This document shows positions 41,430 through 53,000 of a stretch of DNA of 64,000 nt, in pieces. The translations under genes and the position numbers were made by a program. Origin of the DNA: Chondrosia reniformis. Lineage: Eukaryota; Porifera; Demospongiae; Chondrillida; Chondrillidae. The notes beneath the pieces are model-generated. The model had not been told where the DNA came from and did no database searches. It worked only from the letters and a program-made list of their open reading frames with translations. The stretch is from positions 146,501-210,500 of the forward strand of contig OX359189.1 of assembly GCA_947172415.1 (NCBI GenBank), read 5' to 3'. The first letter of the stretch is position 1, and the number at the start of each line of letters is the position of its first letter.

Positions 41430-42118
41430 ATTTTTTGTGTAAGTTATTCAATGAATGTTACAAAATCATCCCCCATTTCCACTCGCTGACTATCCCACAA
41501 AAGACTACATTCATAATGTCATATCCTAACAAGTAAATTACTGATCTCATATATTCCACGTATTCACACCATAAGTCACTAAGTTTTGTATAATGTATGT
41601 AAAAAACATCCATTGTTATAAAGCACACTCAAACACCCCCCCCCCCCCCCCACTCAAGATGCAGCAGTACTACGTATGACGATCTTACTCTATGTGACTT
41701 GTAAACCAAACCTGGTTGGGCCATCTTTTTTCTGATTTCAGTTCTTTGTATGGCATGTCACAATAATAAACAATTATTATTATAAGCAGGCCATCTGAAA
41801 TTCATTATTTTTAATAGAAAAGTCTAAAATCTCTTAAACTCCTTTGGGAATATTTTAGAATTTCCACTGAAGAAATTGAATTGGTAAACAATATCGCTAT
41901 TATTATGTCATATACACGAGGGGTGCATATGCATGTAAATAAATGTACATTACAACCAGTGTTTGCACGAGCATGGTTGAAATTATATAGAAATACACTA
42001 ATAGTAACTATAGTATAAGGGTCATTACAAAGTTAAATGTCAATTATTAATGTAGAAGAGATTTCAGAAGGTGAGCGACTACAAGTACTGCCTCTGCCAT
42101 GACTTGTAATGTCCAGGC
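41430..42118. other. Intergenic DNA, remnants of the duplication
   Basis: Contains sequence shared with 34060-34300 and 37990-38220, a poly-C run near 41636-41651, and at 41780-41890 the upstream flank of the fibrinogen gene. No gene is seen. 41900-42118 is AT-rich and holds the likely promoter of the next gene. Confidence 0.6.
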
Positions 42119-43415
42119 ATGTCTGTACGTATAGAAGATGTTCCTCCTCCGCTGGAGGACATGACTCAAGAATTGAGTAAACGTAAACAGCAATCGGAAG
42201 CCAATAGAAACGTTTCTACTGATCATGAGCGGCAGCCATCTTCAAGACCGAAGCAGTCAAAACAGACTTCTTCTAGTGTGAGTGATGCCTTTGGCTTTAA
42301 GAAGGGTTTCCTGAACGCAAAACCAGCAGTTTCTTCTAAAAAGACAAAATCATTCGAGAGCTCTCGAGATTCACACAAAGTTCCCAGTCAACAGGAAGGT
42401 GTCATAAGCGCTGCCGACTCGAAGAAGGAAGAAGACGTTCCTTACTTAAAGGCCAGAGTCACTGACAAACAAGAACACTTGGTGTTTCCCGAAGTGCAAG
42501 ATGCGGTCAAAGCAGCAGGACCGCTCCTCTCCAGCAGTGGTACGTTATCCAGTGTCACCTTGAAGTAGAGTGTATGCTATACTTAAAGTGATAGATCCAA
42601 TGTCGTCCTGGCTCCAGTGAGCCTTGTTCACAGTATCTATTCCTATCTAGGATGTTACTGAAATCATCTTTTAGTCCTGAAATTCATTCTTGTATGTTTC
42701 ATGTACATCCAATGATCCTAAGGCTATAGATGACTGGATTAGGAGGGGCCCCTGCACCATATAATTATCATACAAACTGACTATATAGTGATTTGTGTCA
42801 CTAACTTGTAGACTGGATCACAGATGACCTGCTGAAGAGGATTGAGAGCAACCCCCGACTCAGTGGCCGTCTTTCAGATCCCAAATTTGGTCCAGTGATT
42901 GAGCAACTTCAATCCAACCCAGGTGAAGCCATCAAAACATATGCATCAGACCCGGAGATGAGGACATTCCTTGAGGACTTTTGTGCTCTGATGGGAGAGC
43001 ACTTTAGCTCTCTGGCTGACAAGGAGGAGACAGAGAAATCTAGACAACCTCAAAAGGAGATGCTCATCCAAGAGTCCTCTGGTGTGTGCCTTAGAAGTGA
43101 CTATTAGTTGACCTCTCACCTCTCACCTCTCACCTCTTCCCTACAGATGCAGCTCTAGACAAGGAGGCAAAAGAGTTGATGATTGATCCAAAAGTGAGGG
43201 AGGCCCTACTGGACCCTGTTGTACAGAGATTGATACAAGAGTTGAGAGATGACCCAGTGGAAGCACAAATGTGAGGCACTAGAGAAGTGGCCGGTGGTGA
43301 TGCACTTTCATGCTCTCTGACCTCCACCTGTAGGTCCCTTCAGAATGCAAGCTCTCAGCTCAAGCAACACATTCACTTGCTTGTCAGTAAAGGAATATTG
43401 GAACTTCAAAAGTGA
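42119..43415 (+). CDS. STI1-domain protein, function unknown
   Basis: Four exons (42119-42540, 42813-43079, 43147-~43271 and 43334-43415), phases consistent. The N-terminal ~145 residues are polar and probably disordered (RKQQSEANRNVSTDHE). The C-terminal half has helical DP/NP-type repeats: LLKRIESNPRLSGRLSDPKF, IEQLQSNPGEAIKTYASDPE, then DPKVREALLDPVVQRLIQEL. These resemble the STI1/DP domains of Hop, Hip and ubiquilin, which bind hydrophobic segments or chaperone clients. There is no TPR, UBL or J domain. I recognise the fold type but not the orthologue. It is tail-to-tail with TTK. Confidence 0.7.
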
Positions 43416-43845
43416 CTCTGTAACCATGGCAACACTGGCATTGCAAAAATGTCTTCATGTTGTAGATTATCTTCTTATTGCTTTTATTGATTAGAGGAAG
43501 ACATCCATTGTTAATGTTGTATACAAGTAGGGAATTGGTAAAGCTGATTGGTTGGAGTACTCAATAACACTCAGGGACCATTTGGGTAAAAATGATATTT
43601 CATACATATATCCAGGCACATCCAGTGTTTTCCAAATCTCTTACTAAATTCAGGTACATATATACTGATATACTGGATAATAGCCAGATATAAAGGGGAT
43701 ACCATATCCTTATATTGAGAGACCACAGAAAATATTACTGCCAGTGTCAAATCAAAGTTATTTATTTAGATCAGTAATTGTACAAGATTCATTAAAGTCG
43801 GAGAAACTAAGACATGAAATATTAAACATAGGTAACATGCAAAAG
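43416..43845. other. Intergenic, tail-to-tail, nothing recognised
   Basis: 430 bp of AT-rich DNA between the stop codons of the STI1 protein and TTK, presumably both 3' UTRs. Confidence 0.6.
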
Positions 43846-46831
43846 TTAAGAGATTAAATAATTGTGTTTTAATAAGTCTGAAACAGTTGCTCTTTGATGA
43901 CAATCTCTTTGCAGACACATCTGTATAGTATTGAACAACATTTCATGTAAAAGATGAAATGGCGGGCGTGGCAAGAGACAGAGGAGTGGGTGTGGCAAGA
44001 GACAGAGTGGGCGTGGCAAGAGACAGAGGAGTGGGTGTGTACGGTGAAAGGCCAATCAAATGGTGTACTTACTCTAATGCTATCTACAGCAAGGGTGTCC
44101 TTGTGTTGAGGATAGCTGATGACATGATCCTTGCTCACAATGGCAAAAAACTTGGCTGCAGCATTGGCAATGTCCTGGAAAGGTGTCTTCTGGTAGAGCA
44201 TGAGGTAGAGAATGCAACCGAGGGACCACACGTCAGTATACCTACCAACCTGAACGGATCATCGGAAGAGGAACTGTACTGATCTAGCAATTGTCATAAT
44301 GCAAACATTTGATTGGATACATTAGAGAAAGCAAGCAATTAGATACAGACAAACAGGTCCACAAATGGTTCACCAGAAATGTGGCCCAGTGCTGCGGTGT
44401 TGTCACACAATACTCTCTTCTAAGATATCAGAAATGTCAAATGTACATATACTTGGATCATTTCAGGGGAATGGGGTATTTACAGTCATACGTATATCCC
44501 AAAGGTCCTGGAGACATTGTAAGATGTAGACAGATGGACAGACTAATAGACAGATGGACAGACTAATAGACAGACGGACAGACTAATAGACAGATGGACA
44601 GACTAATAGACAGATGGACAGACTAATAGACAGATGGACAGACTAATAGACAGATGGACAGACTAATAGACAGACGGACAGACTAATAGACAGATGGACA
44701 GACTAATAGACAGACGGATAGACTAATAGACAGATGGACAGACTAATAGACAGATGGACAGACTAATAGACAGACGGACAGACTAATAGACAGATGGACA
44801 GACTAATAGACAGACGGACAGACTAATAGACAGATGGACAGACTAATAGACAGACGGACAGACTAATAGACAGATGGACAGACTAATAGACAGATGGACA
44901 GACTAATAGACAGATGGACAGACTAATAGACAGATGGACAGACTAATAGACAGATGAACAGACTAATATACAGATGGACCATGTCCCAGTCATATTACCT
45001 TGAATGTCTGGCTCCCTTCAGTCTGTGGTTGCAGTGTCTCGGGTGCCATGTAGTTGAAGGTGCCACATCTAATGTCCTTTTGGATGCTGGTGGCATCGTC
45101 ATGGAGACGATTTGAAATGCCAAAATCAATCAGCTTCAGGGTCGCCCCAAAGAGTAAGAAATTAGCAGGTTTCAAGTCACTGTGGACTATATTCTCATTG
45201 TGAATAGCCTATATGATAAGTAGACACTAAACCAACATTTATTACAAGTATACGAGTAGACCTTACAAGTATACGAGTAGACCTTACAAGTATACGAGTA
45301 CACCTTACAAGTATACGAGTACACCTTACAAGTATACGAGTACACCTTACAAGTATACGAGTACCCCCTTTTATACCAAGAACTACAAACTACAATTTTG
45401 GAAAATACAACAGCTACAACATTACTAGCATCACACAAGTGTAGACAGGTTTTTTTTCAGCTTTTTGCCCGGGGGAGAAACCCTGGTAGACGTACGTACA
45501 TATACAGTTCAGGTCCGATGAGACCACTGCTATATACACTGTGTCTTCCTCCAAAGCTTACTTGTACAGCCAAGAGCATTTCACTCCACAACTTTTTGGT
45601 CCAGATGGACTGGAAACCAAAAGAGTCACTGTGCATGGTCTTGATGACAGACGATAGATCCATTGAACCAAGTTCCATTAAAATATAGAAACGATTTCCA
45701 ACTTTATCAAGAAAGCTAAAAATTAAAATTAAAATTACCAAGCCACATGATTATGCAATACAAGAAGGTCAAACTCACTAATCCTTCATTTGAATAATGT
45801 GTTTCAATCCGGAAAGTTTGCGTAATATTTTGGTCTCGTTGATAACAGTCTGTCGGATGGCTGGATCCAACACCTTGATCTCTTTCAGTGCATACGTCTC
45901 CTTGTCCTCGATACTGAGCACCTTGTACACCTGCAGGACACACAGAGACACTTAGAGTCAGCAATGGAGTGACTCTGCAAGTTATAACCAAATAATGTAC
46001 CATCATTCAAATTATAACCAAATAATGGGACATCATTCAAATGGTCCAACTGAAGCTGATATGCACATGATCCTTCACTAGTTGCCATGACTACAGGATG
46101 GACAATTAGCCTACCTCACTGAAGCCACCCTGTCCCAGTCTCCCTAGCTTCATGAACCATCTGGTTCTCTCCTTATCTGGCAACTTGAACCACTCCATAT
46201 CTCTCATCTCAGCAGGTAGCTTGCCATTTGCTGCCATGGCAACAGGGTCATCCAAAGGTGGTGAAGTTGCACTGGAGGGAGGCGGTAGGGTGGGCACCTC
46301 GTTGTTGCACCGAGTGACAGCAGTCTTCACAACTGGGGTCACTTGCGTGGGCTGACTGGTAGCACTGACATTACCAGTTGCATGACTGCAGGAACTCGAT
46401 CTCCTTCCAGTGAATGCTTGGGATTTGGAGGAACTCTGCACCAAGTCCTCTCGAATCGTCTCCCATCCCATAACACTGTGCGACACTGAGTCGTCCAGCG
46501 CATTAGCCTCTACCGACACATTAATGTCCGTTCCGAACCGGCGGGAGCCGTTTGAGTTCGGGTCCGCCGTACTCTTTTTAAAAGAGCCATTATACCTCTT
46601 GGAGGTATTTTCGCTCGGATTTGGAGTACTCATCGGCAGTGGAGGCTTTGAGTGAGAGTAAGAACGTTTCGGTTGACCATCTAATTTGCTTGACTGAGAC
46701 TGGCTCCTGGCCGGTTTTACAGGAGTATCCTCCGTATCCGTCTCCTCCGAATTGTTATCCCTTCGAGAAGGTAGCCCAAGGGAAAAGAGGATTAGAGAAT
46801 TTTTCCTTCCGTTAAGTTTTCTGTCTGCCAT
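43846..46831 (-). CDS. TTK: TTK/Mps1 dual-specificity spindle checkpoint kinase
   Basis: TTK phosphorylates KNL1 at unattached kinetochores to start the spindle checkpoint. Exons (minus strand): 46115-46831, 45779-45930, ~45562-45715, 44999-45208, 44073-~44247 and 43846-43920. The start MADRKLNG at 46831 is my choice; a longer open frame extends upstream. The N-terminal ~210 residues are serine-rich. The kinase shows [17 protein letters not shown], the TTK-type catalytic loop [38 protein letters not shown] and KTPFQDI. The end is [16 protein letters not shown], as in TTK. No N-terminal TPR could be seen, unlike vertebrate TTK, so the protein is short. Two introns hold minisatellites. The pair with LRRK is head-to-head (209 bp). 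Confidence 0.92.
43958..44042. repeat. Short G-rich tandem repeat, TTK last intron
   Basis: About four copies of 'gtgggtgtggcaagagacagag', C/T-rich on the sense (minus) strand. Confidence 0.8.
44530..44980. repeat. 20-bp minisatellite, ~22 copies, TTK intron
   Basis: Unit 'cagatggacagactaataga', very regular with only cagatg/cagacg changes. It follows the donor of the kinase exon at 44999. Confidence 0.96.
45246..45366. repeat. 20-bp minisatellite, ~6 copies, TTK intron
   Basis: Unit 'acaagtatacgagtacacct', between the two catalytic-domain exons. Rich in 'gtatac', like the SCAF4/8 array. Confidence 0.93.
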
Positions 46832-47040
46832 AAGGCTTGTCGCATACATCCAGGACGTTTGGAGGAGAAGCCTGCAATTACGGTTCCCGCGCTTTTTGTT
46901 TATTAAATATGACATAATTTGTAAATGGCTGAAGGGGGTGTACGGGAAATATTTCAGTAGTTGACTGGAAGTCACACGAACTTATTATAAATAACGCTCA
47001 TTTAGAAAGTATTACAGTGTATATTTACTGTTCTAGGGCT
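46832..47040. promoter_or_regulatory. Bidirectional promoter, TTK / LRRK
   Basis: 209 bp between divergent start codons. No named motif is clear. Confidence 0.4.
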
Positions 47041-50000
47041 ATGGTGAGTGACTGGTGTATAGATAATGCTGTAATAGAAATGATCCTTCAACTATGCTTC
47101 AACAAGTTGCTGATGTTACAAATGTAGTTTTTAGTTTCTGTTAATTGCAATTAAGTAATTCGTATCCAATGTTGTTAATTCATTAATTCTAGCGAAATAC
47201 TTTGATAGCTTAATACAGCGCCCTGATCGTATTCCTTCTATCACTTCTATAGAGTATTGACTGTAGTCCACTTTTATTTGTTGTCCGCAGGAGGTGACCG
47301 ATTTGGGCGTGGACATGAGTGCTGCCGCTTTCCACGGCAACCATTCCTTCCTCGAGGAGGTTCTTGGGCCTGATACGGTGAACTTACGGGATCGCCACGG
47401 CGATACTCCTTTGCATCGCGCGGCGCTCAGCGGCCAAGTGGAGTGCGTCTACCTGTTATTGGAGGGCGGAGGTACGCCTTAGCTAGTCTTGTGTGCTTCC
47501 TTCTGCACTGTTGGGTGCACAATGTGGCACTTGACCGACTTCTCAGTCTGGCCTGTGCGAGTTCGACTGTATACATGTATGATGCACCGCTTGCACCAGA
47601 CACATTTGTATGCACAGCTCAACCTTAGAAATGTCTTCTCTATTGTTAGCTGATCCTGATGCTAGAGGAGAAGATGGAGGGGTGAGTGAATGATGCCATT
47701 TTTCTGTCATCTCCAGCCCTTAGTCCTTTCTGTGTGTACATGAGAGCTCTTGTTTGAGGACATGATAAGTAGATAAGAAGTGTACTCCATTGCTTGTCTC
47801 CTCCTCTCTTTAGACTCCTCTGCATAGAGTGGCAGCTGCTGTGGACTGCATACAACCTGTAAGCTATTGTATTCTTTAAAATGGCTTCTGTTTATAAATC
47901 ATGTACGTAAACAAGAAGAGTATTCAGATGTAGTCATAACTCCATATACACCAATCAATCATTATTAAGTGCATCACACCATATACGGCACTGGGACACA
48001 GAAAGACAGGTCCAATGTTGCACTTGCACATGTTAGACAACATATAAATAAATAAACATTTAAACCAGAATATAAGAACAGATAATCCTGATTGTTGAGA
48101 CTGTCCTTGAAAAGCCCAGGTTGGACCTTTAGCCATACATGTTGGTTGGTCGTATTGTATGTATGGGTTGGTTGGTCGTATTGTATGTATGGGTTGGTTG
48201 GTCGTATTGTACGTATGGGTTGGTTGGTCGTATTGTACGTATGGGTTGGTTAGAACAATGAAGTACTTTTGCCATATTTATTGGTCTGCTATTGTGCGAG
48301 TGTAAGCAAGCTGTATGTACACTGAAACAGAAAATGTTTACACGTATTCAATAATATGAATATTATAATTTTGTGGGGTTTTTGTAATGTAATGTAAAGA
48401 GGATGTCATTCAACCTCTAGTGTATATGTTGACTTAATCTCCTACCTCCTGTAATGTACCTGGCCAAAATGTTATTTTAAGTGCCTGTGAAGGGCTTTTA
48501 CGGGAATTGGGTCATGTGACATGCATGTGACTTTTGCAGCCAAGAAAATGTCTTGCATAATGTTTTTCACTGTACAGGAGACCAGTAAAGGACTCACTTC
48601 CTCAAAGATACAAGACTCCATTGTTGAGATTACCAACCTTCTTGTAGCCAGAGGAGGTCAGTTGGGTTTACAGGACAGTCAAGGAAAAGCTCCTGCGGAC
48701 ATTGCTCGTGACAAAAACTTTACAGATTTGGCAGATCTAATGGAAAAATTAAAAGGTAAGGTTATAGTAAAGTCAGTGATATAATTGGGGGAATTCCCAT
48801 CCTCCTCTTAATGGCTAGGGGGTACCCTAAGCTATTCTTACCTGACCATATGTGACCACAACAGACTAGACTGTTTTCCATTGGAAGTTAGAGAAACCTT
48901 ATTAGGCCTTAATTAAGGAAGCCATTTTGATCATTAGTGAGAGGGACATTCCCTGGTGACACATGCTCTGTGTTTCGAGAGAACAGCACTATGGATGTAT
49001 AAAACAGATTATTATACTGCAACTCCTTCATTTAGTTGATCAGGAGGAACACCAGAAGAGCATGGAGAAGATGAAACTGCAGCAAGGTGGGTGTGCTGAC
49101 TGGATCAGCAGTCACTTCTCCTTCAATTTACTGTTTTTCCATGTTCTCTATAGAGCTCCATTTGAACTGTCTGTCAGGATCCATTGAGAGGGTGAGTGAG
49201 ATCATCGATAAGATGCCCTCTCTACTAATGGACCAGCTATACCACGAGGACCCTCCACTTCTTGCGTAAGTATCTGCCATTATTGTGCAATATATAGACC
49301 TTAGATGTACAGGTGTATGTAGGCCCTTATTATTGCACAACAGTTTGTATGTTGGTTTTTGATTGACTGGTCGAGTGTTTCTTCTCTGTAGAGCTGTGCA
49401 GAGTGGATCTCGTGATTTGGTGCGTTATCTGGTCAGAAGGGAAAACTGTTCTCTGCTCAATCCCTTTTCGGAAAAGTCTGCTCTTCACATTGCTGTTGAG
49501 AGGAGGGACAAAGAAATGGTAATTTGTCTGTTGGACTGCCTCCCCAGAGTGCTCCGAGTCGACCAGGCAGACAAAAGATCCTCCTTGCATATTGCCGCAG
49601 AGCTGGGCCATGTCGAGCTGGTGGAGATATTCCTTGGGCTGGTAGAGCAGTTCCATGAATCTCAGAAACTGGCCCAGTTCAGAGTGGTGAATATGGACGA
49701 AGTGGAGGCTGATGATCTTGAGCTCCTCAGTGGAGGTCTGAATCCATTCTTCCAAGTCAAAAAGACACAATCTACCCCTCTCCATTTGGCAGTTGAGCGT
49801 GGTCATGTTGGGGTTGTCAAGACCTACTGCCACTTTCTTAAAAGACGGCTTGAAAAGCATCAAGATGATCATGAAATTCTCAAAGGCCTTGAGCTGCTCA
49901 ACAAGACAGGTTACTCTGTCTTCCACATTGCCTGCAAAAAGTCCAATTTTGAAATCATGGAGCAGCTGCTGTGTGCTGGAGTGGATGTGAATGCCTTGGC

Positions 50001-53000
50001 ATTGCCTGGATTGGACCGGATGACCAACCCCAACCTCACTGCCCTCAGTATGGCCGGTAGTATGGGAAACACTGAGGTGGTGCGCTTCCTGCTCAGGCAC
50101 GGTGCAAAGGACACACAGAACAAGGCCCTTCACCGCTCTCTGAAGAGAGACAACAACAGCAAGACAGTGGGACTGCAGCTTTCATATAACGAGTATGCCA
50201 ATGTCTTGCCTGCAGCCAAGAACCACCAGGTGCCTCACCTGGAGGGCAAGCAGCCCGATTGGGCCATCCACCTGGGCTGGCAGGCTAGAGAACTGAAAGT
50301 GATTGATGCCAAGTGGTTTTCGTTGGTCTTGGAAGAGCGTGTGCAGGCTCCTTCCATGGGAGTCATCACACGAGTTGAGTTGAGTTCCAATCAACTGTCA
50401 GAGCTTCCAATGGAATTATTTCAGCTGCCCTGTCTGACGTACCTTGATGTTAGCAAGAATAACCTCGAGTTCCTACCAACACAGGGTAACCTGGGCTGGA
50501 AGTGCCCAAATCTGATCACACTGAAGGCTCGCAACAACATGCTAAAGGCTTTACCTTCTGAACTCTTTGCACTCCCCTACTTGGAGACAGTTGATGTCAG
50601 CTCAAATTTGTTAGAATCTCTTCCACAGACCATTTGGCTGGCTCCCAAGTTGAAGGTCCTTAAAGCCAATAATAACAAACTTGTACGAATGCCATTTCCA
50701 TCGCCAAAGCAGTCTACAGACAGCCTGGGAGACGATTATCTGTCCATCACCATGTCATCCAGCGACAGTGCAGACAACAAGAACGTTTCTTACAACCAAT
50801 CCCTGATCATAGATGATGTGTTCTCACTCCCACTTTTAGAGGTAAAACGATTGTCAAAGCTTTGCTTTACTGAACCAGGCGCGTCTGCCTCAATCAGGGA
50901 GATTAAGAGGAGCTCCAGAAAGAAGATTGACATGCATAGCCAAAGAGAAGGATTCAGTAGGTATTTCAACAAGTTTGGTCAAGCATACGGCATTGACACT
51001 CAAGAGCTGGCAGCAGGACCAGTACAGGGAGTGGAGGACAATCCCTCGTGCCTCGAGACACTTGAGCTTTCCGGCAATCAGTTGACCAGCATTCCCATTG
51101 GACTCAGTTGTCTGGCCCCCAAACTCATGCGGCTGATACTTACCAATAACCAGATCCAGGACCTCGGTTACCTTAGCGACTACCCCACACAGCTTAATAC
51201 GCTAGATGTGCAGAACAACTGTGTTGTGGCTGCTATTCGTCCTTCGCTAGGGGCCAGTGAGAAGGGGTATCGCAACTCTGAGGCACTGCCCATCAGCTTC
51301 TGTCCCTACCACTTCATGCTGAAGGGAGAGTTCCAGAGTATTGCATCATCCGTGCCCTGCTCCCATCGTCTTCACAAGACTCTGCACAAGTTCTCAACCT
51401 ACAAGTTGAACAACAACAAGATTAAGCAGTTGATGCTCTTTGTCAAAGCAGATTTGCAGAGGATTGGCTCGGAGCCGGAACGGGGTGACAGGGAGAGCTT
51501 CATTGATACAGGTATCGGAGCGGGATCGGGCTTCTCTCCACAGAAGAACAGCGAGGAGAAGGAGAACAAGAAGAGTCTGCACTCTAGCAGCAGTGGTCAC
51601 AGCAGTGGAAATGACGAGGAGAGCCAACCACAGTCTGCGGAGGCTCCAAAGGATGTCCAAATTCCTCTCTTCCCAGAGCTAGGCTCTCTGGAGGTGGCCA
51701 ATAATCTGCTGACAAAGATACCTTCCTGTATCCACCTGTGCAGCCGGTTGGGGTACCTCAACATCAGCCACAATAACATCACCATGCTGCCACTGGAGAT
51801 GGGTCACCTTGGCAACCTGTATGGATTTGAGTACGAGGGCGTGCCCTTGAGGTATCCTTCTGTGGCTGATTTGAACAAGTTCACATCAGTGGGAGATAAG
51901 ATGTACTTTATGAAAACTCTACTGCAGGAGTAAGTTTGGTCTTTTTTATTCCTTTTATACACTTAGTTTAGACATAATAAATGTATAAATGTTAGGTGCT
52001 TCATATTGTACAACCTGGAATCCATTTACAATTGTGTTGCTTCACTATTACTGTTGCTATGGTAACATATATGCTTTATATGGTAACTTTGTTCCTCCAG
52101 TGCCAAGCCCAATGACAGTATGAAACTGATGCTGGTGGGTCTACAGAAGAGAGGCAAGACCACTCTCCTGCGCCACCTGATGGAGATTAATGAGCTGGAT
52201 GTGCTCATCTCCATATTTAACATGAGAGTAGCAGGGGAAGACCCCAAGAAACCCCAGAAAGGTGGGCAGTTTGATAGCATCACTGATCACATACACTGCA
52301 CACGTCACCTTGTTTGGTTGGATATCAAAGTGCAAAGTACTCTTTCTTCTGCTGCAGGCGGTGCACCCCCTCTCTCTACTGTTGGGGTCGACCTGAGTGT
52401 GTGGAAGTACACCACGGACAAAGACCCCGCCCACAGACCCCAAAAGGGGTCCAAGAAGAACCCGAGTGTGACCTTTTACACCTGGGATTTTGGTGGCCAG
52501 GAAGAGTATTATGCAACCCATCAGGCGTTCCTCTCGAGAAGGTCGCTCTATCTCCTTATTTGGGATGTGAGGGACGGGGAGAAGGGCATTGATGATCTTG
52601 CTCCCTGGTTGCACAACATTGAGGCTAGGGCTCCGCAATCTCCTGTCATTGTCATAGGAACACACATTGATCAACTTGAGTCTGCTAACCGGCAGCGGGA
52701 GTTGCATGAATTCAAGGAACTGATAGAAACCAGATACCAGGAGCGTTACACAGCTGGCCAGTATCTGAAGGTGGACCCCGGACTACCAGTCATAAAGGCG
52801 ATCCTCTTTGTGGCCTTGCCTGACCCTAAGAGAGGCAAAGTGGAGGGAGTTTCTGAGTTGAGAAAACATATCTACAACACTGCATGGAAGTTAAAGGCAA
52901 CTTCAGGTACATATATACATGCCTCAATCTATTATGTATGTATGTATCTAGGATTATCAAACCAGTGTTGACCATTCTGCCTATGAATATTTATTAATCT

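Noticed and set aside
44530-44980. CRISPR-like regular array
   Set aside because: Units are contiguous with no unique spacers, and the context is an intron of an animal kinase gene.
49330-50133. 267-codon minus-strand ORF
   Set aside because: Shadow of the ankyrin part of the large LRRK exon; no family similarity.
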